Shown: positions 15,929 to 25,300 of the stretch, piece by piece
How positions within the stretch are numbered: the first letter of the stretch is position 1
How the letters are laid out: every line of letters begins with the position of its first letter
Assembly (NCBI RefSeq): GCF_025947305.1
Contig: NZ_CP110009.1
Coordinates: forward strand, 124,001-188,000
Length of the DNA stretch: 64,000 bases
Direction of reading: 5' to 3'
Source of the DNA: Flavobacterium sp. N3904
Lineage (GTDB): Bacteria > Bacteroidota > Bacteroidia > Flavobacteriales > Flavobacteriaceae
Position numbers and translations under genes: made by a program
The notes under the pieces: model-generated
What the model was told of the DNA's origin: nothing
The model's input: only the letters and a program-made list of their open reading frames with translations
The model's database searches: none

Positions 15929-16925
15929 CAGCAATCCAATGCAGGACAACCACGGCAGGTCGCACAATTACCTCCGCATTTCGATTACAGAACATTGTAA
16001 TTTGAGATGTACCTATTGTATGCCAGCCGAGGGGATTGCGCTTACGCCAAGAGCACATCTAATGACTGCAGACGAAATTGTTACCATCGCCAAGACTTTC
16101 GTAAAGCTCGGCGTGACCAAAATTCGATTGACTGGTGGCGAGCCACTGGTACGAAAAGATGCCAAAACCATTATTGAACAATTAGGCAAACTAGGTGTCG
16201 AATTGACATTAACTACCAATGGAATTCTGGTTCACGAATTTATTGACACGTTCAAAGAGGCGGGAGTCACTACTTTGAACATGAGTATTGACAGTTTAAA
16301 AAAAGACAAATTCAACCAAATTACACGCCGCAATTATTTTGAAAAAGTAATTGAAAATCTGGATTTATTAGAAGATAATGGGTTTCAGGCAAAACTGAAT
16401 GTCGTTGTGATTAAAGGCTTTAATGATAACGAAATTATTGATTTTATAGAGATGACCAAAGACCGAAACATTCAAATACGGTTTATAGAATTTATGCCTT
16501 TTGACGGCAATCAATGGAACAAAGAAAAACTGGTGAGTTATGCCGAAATCCTATCACAAGTCAATGCTTTTTATACCGAACAAAAGGTAGAACGTACCCA
16601 AGACAAACCAAATGACACTTCCAAAAACCACAAAATTATAGGCTATCAAGGCAGTTTTTCTGTAATCAGTTCGGTGACCAATCCGTTTTGTAGTACTTGC
16701 AATCGCATTCGATTAACCGCAGATGGAAAACTGAAAAACTGTTTGTTCTCCAATTCCGAAACATCTTTGCTCGATACTTTGCGGGCAGGAGAATCCATAG
16801 AACCACTCATCTTCCAAAACATAAAATCCAAACACGCCATGCGCGGCGGAATGGACGATGATGCTAAATTTCAAAATCCGTTGCTTTTTTCCCAAAACAG
16901 AAGCATGATTAAAATTGGGGGCTAA
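15918..16925 (+). CDS. moaA: GTP 3',8-cyclase MoaA
   Basis: About 335 residues from the ATG at 15918; an in-frame ATG at 15906 would add four residues and overlap moaCB more. A radical SAM enzyme that starts cofactor synthesis from GTP. The N-terminal cluster motif EHCNLRCTYCMPAEG, the SAM-binding RLTGGEPLVRKD, and the C-terminal cluster region NPFCSTCNRIRLTADGKLKNCL are present. The chain ends in the conserved -IGG needed for activity. It is the last gene of the cofactor operon. A cgcaaag-rich intergenic region follows. Confidence 0.95.
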   Translation: MKNNSNPMQDNHGRSHNYLRISITEHCNLRCTYCMPAEGIALTPRAHLMTADEIVTIAKTFVKLGVTKIRLTGGEPLVRKDAKTIIEQLGKLGVELTLTTNGILVHEFIDTFKEAGVTTLNMSIDSLKKDKFNQITRRNYFEKVIENLDLLEDNGFQAKLNVVVIKGFNDNEIIDFIEMTKDRNIQIRFIEFMPFDGNQWNKEKLVSYAEILSQVNAFYTEQKVERTQDKPNDTSKNHKIIGYQGSFSVISSVTNPFCSTCNRIRLTADGKLKNCLFSNSETSLLDTLRAGESIEPLIFQNIKSKHAMRGGMDDDAKFQNPLLFSQNRSMIKIGG

Positions 16926-17090
16926 AGTAAGAGAAAATCATTTCACGAAGACTCGCTAAAAAAACACAGAGGTGCGCTAAGAGTATTTTTGCTAAACCTT
17001 TGCGGTCCTTTGTGTATCCTTTGTGAAACTTTGCGAAAACAACTTCTCTTCAGCAACAGTTCATTATTAAATCCCTGATAAAAGTCATTG

Positions 17091-17119
17091 TTGGAACTAT
17101 ACAATAGTGAATATCTTTG
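17091..17119 (+). promoter_or_regulatory. Promoter of the TIGR01212-type radical SAM gene
   Basis: TTG at 17091-17093 (another at 17088) and TATCTTTG at 17112-17119 fit the Bacteroidota pattern. ATG codons lie at 17121 and 17124, so the message probably has almost no leader. Confidence 0.7.
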
Positions 17120-17123
17120 CATG

Positions 17124-18080
17124 ATGAAGGCAGAAAAAGAATCCAGTAAGAAAGGGTACAACAATTACGGGACCCATCTCCGTGAAAAATACAACGGAAA
17201 AAAAGTTTTCAAAGTAATTGTCGATGGAAATTTTAGCTGTCCCAATCGAGACGGATTAAAAGGCTACGGCGGTTGTACCTATTGCAATACCGATTCTTTC
17301 ACGCCCGATATTTCCAGAAAAGCGCCTACCATCGAGGAGCAGTTGTTGCAAGGTATGGAGCGCGCCAAAAAATCATACAAAGCAGACCAATTCATAGTCT
17401 ATTTTCAACCCAACACTAACACTTATGCCAGCGTCGATTATCTAAAAGAAATCTATGACCGAGCCCTGTCTTTCAATCCCGATGAGGTTGTTGGCTTTTC
17501 GGTAGGGACTCGTCCCGATTGCATTGATACCGAAAAAGTGGATTTGCTCGAAAGCTATTGCAACCGATTTGATGTCGATCTCGAAATGGGAATGGAGTCC
17601 ATTTATGACGAAACCTTAGAAAAAATCAACCGAGGCTGTACGCACGCCGAGTTCATCACAGCGGTGGAATTATTAAAAGACAGTCCCATCGATTTGTGCG
17701 TTCACACCGTATTCGGATTCCCTTGGGAAACCCGCGAGATGATGCTCAACTACATTGCCGAAATCAACCGTTTCCCCCAAATAAAATTCGTCAAATTCCA
17801 TCATTTACACATCGTAGAAGGCTCGATTATGGGCGTACACTACAAGCGAAATCCATTCCCTCTCTTCACTTTAGAAGAGTATACTGATTTGCTTTGCGAC
17901 CTAATCCCGCTACTGCGACCGGATATCGTTATCCAACGCCTCTTCGGAATCTCCGATTGGGATCTACTCATCGCACCAAATTGGGGACTCAAAAAAACCC
18001 AAATCCAACATTATATCGACTCCACAATCGAAAGTAGAGGAATCATTCAAGGATCAAAATACAACACTATAAACGTTTAA
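17124..18080 (+). CDS. Radical SAM protein, TIGR01212 (YhcC) family
   Basis: About 318 residues. The frame opens further upstream, but that part runs through the promoter, so the ATG at 17124 (or 17121) is preferred. The N-terminus reads YNNYGTHLREKYNGKKVFK, then the iron-sulfur motif FSCPNRDGLKGYGGCTYCNT, which spaces cysteines as in the YhcC group. QFIVYFQPNTNTYASVDYLK, SVGTRPDCID, LEMGMESIYDETLEKINRG and CVHTVFGFPWET follow. The chemistry of this family is not established; tRNA- or metabolism-related roles have been suggested. It stands alone between the cofactor operon and the hydroxylase gene. Confidence 0.85.
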   Translation: MKAEKESSKKGYNNYGTHLREKYNGKKVFKVIVDGNFSCPNRDGLKGYGGCTYCNTDSFTPDISRKAPTIEEQLLQGMERAKKSYKADQFIVYFQPNTNTYASVDYLKEIYDRALSFNPDEVVGFSVGTRPDCIDTEKVDLLESYCNRFDVDLEMGMESIYDETLEKINRGCTHAEFITAVELLKDSPIDLCVHTVFGFPWETREMMLNYIAEINRFPQIKFVKFHHLHIVEGSIMGVHYKRNPFPLFTLEEYTDLLCDLIPLLRPDIVIQRLFGISDWDLLIAPNWGLKKTQIQHYIDSTIESRGIIQGSKYNTINV

Positions 18081-18216
18081 AGGTCTCTTTGTTTTTGGCT
18101 CATTTTTTAAATAAAAACAATCTTAGATAATTTTTTAAAAAAGTATAAATTGATTTCAATAACTTACATGCGATAAAATCTTGACTCAAAAAGGTACAAT
18201 TCGCCTCTGAAAATTG

Positions 18217-18224
18217 TACTTTTG
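18217..18224 (+). promoter_or_regulatory. -7 box of the hydroxylase gene
   Basis: TACTTTTG matches TAnnTTTG and lies 24 bases before the ATG at 18249. It argues against upstream start codons that would fall in the promoter. Confidence 0.6.
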
Positions 18225-18248
18225 CATAAAAACTATATCGTTTTCGTT

Positions 18249-20012
18249 ATGAACACAAAAATAAAAAGCAATCCGTTATTAGACCGCTTGCCCAAACATT
18301 TAAAACAGTTTATCAAACCACAGGATTATAGCGATTACACTCCTATTAACCAAGCGGTTTGGCGTTATGTGATGCGCAAAAACGTAAATTATCTCTCTAA
18401 AGTCGCCCATAGTTCGTATCTGGAAGGATTGAAAAAAACGGGAATTGAGGTGGACAATATTCCAAGTATGTACGGAATGAACCGCATCTTAAGTGAGATT
18501 GGTTGGGCTGCCGTAGCGGTTGATGGTTTTATTCCACCAAATGCTTTTATGGAATTTCAGGCGTATAATGTTTTGGTTATTGCATCAGACATTCGTCAAC
18601 TCGAACATATTGAATACACTCCCGCTCCCGATATTATTCACGAAGGTGCCGGTCACGCGCCTATTATTGCAAATCCGGAATATGCAGAATACCTGCGTCG
18701 ATTTGGCGAAATAGGTTGCAAAGCGATTTCTTCGCATAAAGATTACGAAATGTATGAGGCCATACGTTTGCTTTCGATTTTGAAAGAAGCGGAAGGTACA
18801 CCAAAAGCCGAAATTGAAGCTGCCGAAAAAGCTGTAGAAGACCTGCAAAACAATATGGGCGACTTGTCTGAAATGGCGCAAATTCGCAACCTGCACTGGT
18901 GGACCGTGGAATACGGTTTGATAGGAACTGTGGAAAACCCAAAAATATACGGCGCCGGATTATTGTCCTCTATTGGCGAAAGCGCTTGGTGCATGACCGA
19001 TAATGTGAAGAAAATACCTTATGGTTTTTCGGCAGTCAATCAAAGTTTTGACATTACCAAATTACAACCTCAACTGTATGTTACTCCCGATTTTGCTTAT
19101 TTGAGTTTAATTCTGGAAGAGTTTGCCAATACTATGGCCTTGCGCACAGGTGGATTGTCAGGGATTAAAAAACTAATCCATTCGAAAGCATTGGGAACCA
19201 TTGAATTGAGTACCGGTTTACAGATTTCGGGCGTGTTTACCAATGTTATTGAAGAGGATGGAAAACCAATCTACTTTCAAACTACAGGAAAAACAGCTTT
19301 ATCGTACCGCGAAAAAGAATTGGTTGGACATGGCACCGCGACACATCCGGAAGGTTTTGGCAGCCCGATAGGCAAACTCAAAGGTATCAATCTGGCTATT
19401 GAAGATATGAGTCCGCGAGACTTGAAAGCATACGGCGTTTATGAAGGACAAACTGCTTCTTTGGAATTTGAAGGTGATATAAAAGTCGTTGGAGAAATCA
19501 TTACCGGAAAGAGAAATCTGCATGGTGAAATTATTCTAATTTGTTTTAAAAACTGTACAGTCACACACGGAGACACTATTCTATTTCAACCAGAATGGGG
19601 AAATTATGATATGGCTGTGGGGAAAAAATTGGTTTCGGCTTTTTCGGGTCCTGCCGATGTAAACAGTTTTGATTTAATTTTGCATGTGCCTTCGAGCAAA
19701 ACCATTAAAGCCAAACAAACTGCCGAAAGAGATGACTTGGAAATATTGTACCAAACCGTAAGAAGTATTCGAGAATCGAATGATATGACGACTTCATTGG
19801 AACCGATTTTTGAAAAACTGCAAAATGCCCATCCAAATGACTGGTTGCTTTCTGTGGAATTGATTGAGATTTTAAACACACGAAACGAAACCAATTTGAT
19901 GCAAGAAGTCCTTTTGCATTTGGAAAATCTTAAAAAACAACGACCTGAAATCGGAAAATTGATTTCGAATGGCTTGGAGTTGATTTTTGAGAATGAAGAA
20001 ACGACACATTAA
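18249..20012 (+). CDS. Pterin-dependent aromatic amino acid hydroxylase (phenylalanine hydroxylase-like)
   Basis: About 587 residues from the ATG at 18249. The catalytic domain occupies roughly the first 330 residues. The iron ligands are recognisable: H131 and H136 in PDIIHEGAGHAPI and E221 in WWTVEYGLIG. The spacing between them is widened by a helical, Ala/Glu-rich insertion (about 165-210) compared with bacterial PhhA. About 250 further residues have no obvious match to regulatory domains I know. It would oxidise phenylalanine (or tyrosine/tryptophan) with O2 and a tetrahydropterin. It is roughly twice the length of the proteobacterial enzyme. Confidence 0.85.
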   Translation: MNTKIKSNPLLDRLPKHLKQFIKPQDYSDYTPINQAVWRYVMRKNVNYLSKVAHSSYLEGLKKTGIEVDNIPSMYGMNRILSEIGWAAVAVDGFIPPNAFMEFQAYNVLVIASDIRQLEHIEYTPAPDIIHEGAGHAPIIANPEYAEYLRRFGEIGCKAISSHKDYEMYEAIRLLSILKEAEGTPKAEIEAAEKAVEDLQNNMGDLSEMAQIRNLHWWTVEYGLIGTVENPKIYGAGLLSSIGESAWCMTDNVKKIPYGFSAVNQSFDITKLQPQLYVTPDFAYLSLILEEFANTMALRTGGLSGIKKLIHSKALGTIELSTGLQISGVFTNVIEEDGKPIYFQTTGKTALSYREKELVGHGTATHPEGFGSPIGKLKGINLAIEDMSPRDLKAYGVYEGQTASLEFEGDIKVVGEIITGKRNLHGEIILICFKNCTVTHGDTILFQPEWGNYDMAVGKKLVSAFSGPADVNSFDLILHVPSSKTIKAKQTAERDDLEILYQTVRSIRESNDMTTSLEPIFEKLQNAHPNDWLLSVELIEILNTRNETNLMQEVLLHLENLKKQRPEIGKLISNGLELIFENEETTH

Positions 20013-20020
20013 AATTTTTA

Positions 20021-20057
20021 AACACGAATTATAAGCAATTGTAATTCGTGTTTTTTT
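20021..20057. terminator. Terminator of the hydroxylase gene
   Basis: aacacgaatta (20021-20031) pairs exactly with taattcgtgtt (20042-20052), and a T run follows. It also faces the convergent tamA-like gene. Confidence 0.85.
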
Positions 20058-20072
20058 GAGTAAAAAACGACA

Positions 20073-22367
20073 TTAAAAAGGATAACCAATAGCAATACTA
20101 AGTACTAGATTTTCTTTCCTCCAAGCACCGCTCCCGAAATCGACTGCATCAAACACCCAATTGCTTCCGTTAACTAGGTAAGGCTGCCTGATGGGAAAAG
20201 CAAGATCAGTTCGTAGGATTAAAAAAGAAAAATCAAAACGGAGTCCTGCTCCTACTCCAACGGCAATTTGCTTCATAAAATCTTTGGATATTTGTCCGCC
20301 AGACTCTTCTGGATTTTCATTCAAAAGCCAAATATTTCCCGCATCTAAAAACAGTGCCCCATTTACAATACTAAATAATTTGGTTCTGTACTCAGTATTG
20401 AATTCCAGTTTTATATCCCCCGTTTGATCGGGTAAAAAAGCTGGGTTTGGATTAATATCTTTATAACTTCCCGGCCCAACCGATTGCGATCTAAAGGCTC
20501 GAATACTATTGGCTCCCCCAATAACAAACTGTCTGGAGGATGGCATTTCGGTATTGTTTCCATAAGCATATCCTACTCCAGCAATAAGTCGGGTCGCCAA
20601 TTTACTATTTTCTCCGAGCTTTAAATAATGTCTAAAATCTCCTTTGACTTTTACATATTGGCTGAAAGGGACGTCAAAAAACTTGATGGTATCTCCTTTT
20701 TTTGCATTGGCTCCCATAATCAGTCCCGTAATATTTCCAGCCAAATCCAATTCACCATTGAAATAGAAAGTGTTTTTCTTCCTTTTTTGCATGGTGTTGG
20801 TAAAAGTATACGAATAGGCAGGTCCAAAAATCAATTGCTTTTCGATTACTTTTCCTAAAGATGGATTTGCCAAAATTTCTTGCTGATATTCAGCTGTTAC
20901 ATTTTGAGGACTTACATAATTAATTTCGATTACTTTCAATTCATGTTCTGCTTTGGCACTTTCTTTCCATAAATAAACAAAAGAGGTTTTGAAAGAATTC
21001 AATGTATAAAGCTGAGCCTTACTTTGTCGTTCATATCGGAGAAGCACTTTGGTTTTTGGAACGAATTCGCTCGAATTTTGCCATTTGAAAGGCGCGATTA
21101 AACGAGGCCAAATCAAACTTGCTTCCCCACCAAAAGTATAAATATCGTTCCCCCCATTCTTCCCCGAAAGTTGAAAATCGGCACCACCAAATAAGGAAAG
21201 TGTAAACAATTCAGCTCCTCCAAAAGTGTTTCTATGATTCCAATTCACTTTCAAATCGGTACCCGTATAACCTGCCGAATTGGTACTGGCACCCACTTCA
21301 AATCGAAGAAATTTTTCGGGCAACATGGTCAAATAATAATAGGCATTTAATGCATCTGGAATTGAATCGTCTACTTTGAATTCATTTTTTACAAACTTAA
21401 AAGTTCCTAAACTCACGAATCGATTCAAGGAAAGGTTATGATTTTTTCTGTTGTACAAATCCCCTTTTTTAAAATATAAAGTACGGTCAAATACTCTAGG
21501 ATTAAAGGTTTTGGCAGAATCAATAATGGTAAAATCTTTGTATTGAACAACATCTTCCTTTTTATAGGCGATACTATCCGTTAGAATAGAATAATTAGGA
21601 TATACAATAATATCATTTATGCTATACGGTTTCCTCGCTTTGGTGGGTGTTTCTTCTTTTATTTTTAGTCTTATATTCACCTCCTGATTTCCCTTTGAAC
21701 TATCAACCTGAGCCAAAATATAATCGGGATTAAAAAAATAATATCCTTTTTCTTTTAATCTGGCATCAATACGATCCCGTTCTGATTTAATGACTTCCAA
21801 ATCATAAGGATTTCCTGGAATCAAAAGACTTCTTTTTTGGGTTCTGCTAATAGCTTTTCCCAAAGCTGTAGAGTCATCAGGAAAAGTAACAGTTTTAATT
21901 TTATATTGTTTCGAAGGCCAAACAGTATATTCTGCTGTGGCTTTTTTTCCATGTCTAGTAGAATCTGACTGAACTTTAGTTTTAAAATACCCTCTGTTTT
22001 CGGTATAATTTCTTAGTACAGCTGCATTATATTCTAAATCTACTTGGCTGAATAAAACGGGTGGTTCCCCTACTTTAGTACTTAACCAATACTGCAAACC
22101 TTTGTCTTTTGTGGGTTTTCCTGCCAAATTATAAATTAATAATTTTGGTCTTAGCCCCAATATTTGTTTATTAGGTTTGGGACGTAAAAGATTTTCCAAT
22201 TCTGTTTCTAGCGCTTTTCTGTCTTTTCTTTTTATAATTGAATCCTCCACTTTTACGGAACCTCCAGTATACAGCAAGTCACCGTCGGGCAAATACTTAA
22301 TGTTACTGCATCCTAGAATAAAGAATGAGCATAGAAGTAAAAGATATTTTGAATAGTTAGTTTTCAT
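20073..22367 (-). CDS. tamA: TamA/BamA-family outer-membrane lipoprotein
   Basis: About 764 residues from the ATG at 22367. The frame is open further upstream, but that extension lies inside tamB and reads as a Lys/Arg-rich artefact. Translation from 22367 gives a signal peptide with lipobox (SFFILGCSN). POTRA-like domains occupy about residues 60-350 (for example LKEKGYYFFNPDYIL and TLYFKKGDLYNRKNHN). A C-terminal Omp85 barrel contains FVIGGANSIRAFRSQSVGPG (the RG-F/Y loop) and ends IAIGYPF. It would pair with TamB to move lipids or proteins between membranes. Its start overlaps the tamB stop by 11 bp. Confidence 0.85.
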   Translation of the reverse strand: MKTNYSKYLLLLCSFFILGCSNIKYLPDGDLLYTGGSVKVEDSIIKRKDRKALETELENLLRPKPNKQILGLRPKLLIYNLAGKPTKDKGLQYWLSTKVGEPPVLFSQVDLEYNAAVLRNYTENRGYFKTKVQSDSTRHGKKATAEYTVWPSKQYKIKTVTFPDDSTALGKAISRTQKRSLLIPGNPYDLEVIKSERDRIDARLKEKGYYFFNPDYILAQVDSSKGNQEVNIRLKIKEETPTKARKPYSINDIIVYPNYSILTDSIAYKKEDVVQYKDFTIIDSAKTFNPRVFDRTLYFKKGDLYNRKNHNLSLNRFVSLGTFKFVKNEFKVDDSIPDALNAYYYLTMLPEKFLRFEVGASTNSAGYTGTDLKVNWNHRNTFGGAELFTLSLFGGADFQLSGKNGGNDIYTFGGEASLIWPRLIAPFKWQNSSEFVPKTKVLLRYERQSKAQLYTLNSFKTSFVYLWKESAKAEHELKVIEINYVSPQNVTAEYQQEILANPSLGKVIEKQLIFGPAYSYTFTNTMQKRKKNTFYFNGELDLAGNITGLIMGANAKKGDTIKFFDVPFSQYVKVKGDFRHYLKLGENSKLATRLIAGVGYAYGNNTEMPSSRQFVIGGANSIRAFRSQSVGPGSYKDINPNPAFLPDQTGDIKLEFNTEYRTKLFSIVNGALFLDAGNIWLLNENPEESGGQISKDFMKQIAVGVGAGLRFDFSFLILRTDLAFPIRQPYLVNGSNWVFDAVDFGSGAWRKENLVLSIAIGYPF

Positions 22368-25300
22368 ACGACACCTTAGACTTTTGTTTCTCTTTCTCCA
22401 ATTTCTTTTTTTCTTTACGGATTTGCTCCTTTTTCGTAATCTCAATTTCCTTGGCACTCCGTTTAAAAAGCTCTTTGAATTTGTTATACTCCATCGTGAT
22501 TATAAAGACAACGCCTGTTTCCACAATTTCGCCTTGAATCGCAACTTGGTATTCGTTTTTTCTGTAGGCCCGAATCATATACCTGCCATCTTTACTCAGT
22601 TGATATTCTATCGAAGCATCCCCGGCAATATTCGACGCATCTTCATTGGCGCGTTCTGCTCCTTCAACCCCGAAACTGCTTCCTACGGTAACTTTCAACC
22701 TATCGTTCAACAATTTTTTTGAAATCCCTACATTCAAATCGGTTCTAGTTTCTTTTGTGCCTGTAGAATAGTCTTCGGTCGATTCCACATCAAATTCCAA
22801 CTGAACTCCTGCAATTAAATCTCCTGCCAAATCATTTAGTTGTTGCGAAAGTATTTTACTCGCACTTTGTCGGGCAAGATATTCGGCACTTGTGCTGCCG
22901 CTTTCGCTAGAAAAAGGATTCTCGCCTACGAATCGATTTAGCAACAGTAATGCAAATACTTGTTTATTTAATTCCGATGGATCTTGTCTCAGCTGTTCTA
23001 ACTTTGTTTGTGATGCAGTCACAATATCTGATGAAACATTATAATTCCCATCAGGCAAAATGATGTCAAATGTTATTTCAGGTTTTAGTAATTCCCCATT
23101 CATCTTCAATAAAGTCTGAAATGGGATTTTTTGTTTGTAGGTATTTCTAACAGCAGGACTTAATGCTCCAAGTTGATCACTAAGCAAATCCAACGGTGCT
23201 GTATTGACTTTATAAATCGCCGTAATATTCACAGTTGCCATTGTTGGTTCACCGTTCCAAATAATATAACTGCCTTTTTGAATCTCGAATTTCCGTCTGA
23301 TCATATTGAAATTCATTTCGTAAGCACCACCACTAAACTCGTACTTACCCGTTAGTGTAGTTTTCCCGGAAGGGTCAATTCCAGCGGTAAGTTCGGCTTC
23401 GCCTTTTAAATTCAAATAATCACCATTTCCTTTATCAATCACCAAAGTAAAAGCAGCTTCCTTATTTATAGTAATAGCAACCGACACATCCATTCCTATT
23501 AATTTAGATTGATTCAGTTCTTTCTGTAATTCAACCGTTTGTTTTAAATACAGATTATCTTCATCTACAAACTCGACAATTCCTTCCCTGTCAATAATAG
23601 AAGGATCCGACTGAGGCATAACAACCGTAAACTTTGTTTCTTCATTAATCTCGACATTTCCCTTAACGACAGGACTGTCAAGAGTTCCTCCTATTTTTAG
23701 TTTGGTATCCAAAAATAAATCGCCGTAAAACAGATCATTATCGGTTACTTTAGAATGAATCGCCCTGAAATCATCTGCCGTAACGATTAAATCGAAATTG
23801 AAATCCCTAAAGTTTTTGGTGATCATTTTTCCGTTTACAGCCAGTTCATTTTTATTTTCATCAAAAATGGAGAAATGGTCAAAATTAATTTCTTCATTTC
23901 TCAGAGATACTTTTTCATCATTTACAGTAAAGAAGGAATTGAGTTTTGTGATTCGGAAACCAGCGTCTTTAAATAACAATTCTCCATTTACTTTTGGTTC
24001 CAAAGTATTTCCGGTAATTTTAAATTGTCCAGACAAGGATCCTTTTCCATCGGTTATATTTCCAAACGAAAACCCTTGAATGCTTTTGATGTTTAATTGA
24101 TTTACATCTAAATTCAAATCAAAATTATCGTTGTCAATTCTATATGTCCCCAAAAGAGCCAGATCATTTCCTTCCCCAGATAGCATCATATTTGCCGAAA
24201 GAATATTTGCCGTTTTGTTATCTACTTTTAAACTGATATTTCCAATAGCTTCACCTCCAAAGACAAACTTATCAATCGTCAAATCGGAAGTAAAAATGGG
24301 ATTCGTCATGACGTTTTCGACTACGGCAGATCCATTTATCAAACCTTGCATTTCCAATTCATCTTTCTTTATCATATTCAAAATCGTCTCTATTTTGAAA
24401 TTCACAAAATCAACATGAAGCGGAGCATTGTTTTGATCGCCTTGCGATTGAATCTTAAGTTCATTTCCGGAATGATCCAAATAAAATTTATTGACATAAA
24501 GTCTTTTATCTCCAAATTCAATTGAATTATCCGGGTTTATATTCCATCTATCATAATTCAAAACCAAGCTTTCCGCATTCAGCTTAATTACATTTTTTGA
24601 ATACTCGTGACGCAATTCGCCTGCAATAAAATATTGATCTTTTTTGTCTTTGTCTTTTACCTGCAAAGCATACGAAAGAATATTGTTTTCTGCTTTTCCC
24701 GATAAACTCGTAAACGGAATTTTAAATTGTCCGCCTTCAATCGTTGCTACAGAAGTCTGATACTCTAAAGCATTATCCTTCGTTTCAATATTTATCTTAC
24801 CGTCCGACATGGTAGTATTGGCATAAATAATTTTCGGAATGGCTCCTTTAATTTCCAACGTATCACCTACGCTATTGTATTTTCCGGAAATATTTATGGG
24901 TTCCAGTGCGGTCAACTTCGGAATCAATTTATATAAAACAGGGTCATTTTGAACAGCCACAGTAAAGGTAAATTGTTGTTTCTCAGAACTATTTTTGTAT
25001 TTCTCAGACTGAATATTTATATATTTTGACAACGAATTTTTTATCGCATCCGAAAGTGTGGTCAATTTGTATTTACCGTCAATTTCGGCTTGAATAAATT
25101 GCGAACTGATTTTAATATTATTTTTTTGATTGTCTGAAAAAGCAATAATTTTAACCTTATCCATAACAATCGGTTCTGTATTCTGTAAAATTTGAACATT
25201 TGAAGCCACGATTTCGCCGTTCAAATAATCGGGATTACTGTTGGCAATATCTGCGACAACGTTTCCTCTAAGTTTCATCGGGCCTGCATGAAGATTCAGT

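Noticed and set aside
22368..22457. N-terminal extension of the TamA-like protein (MPRKLRLRKR...)
   Set aside because: It lies inside the tamB end in another frame, gives a Lys/Arg-rich non-signal sequence, and hides the proper lipoprotein signal that starts at 22367.
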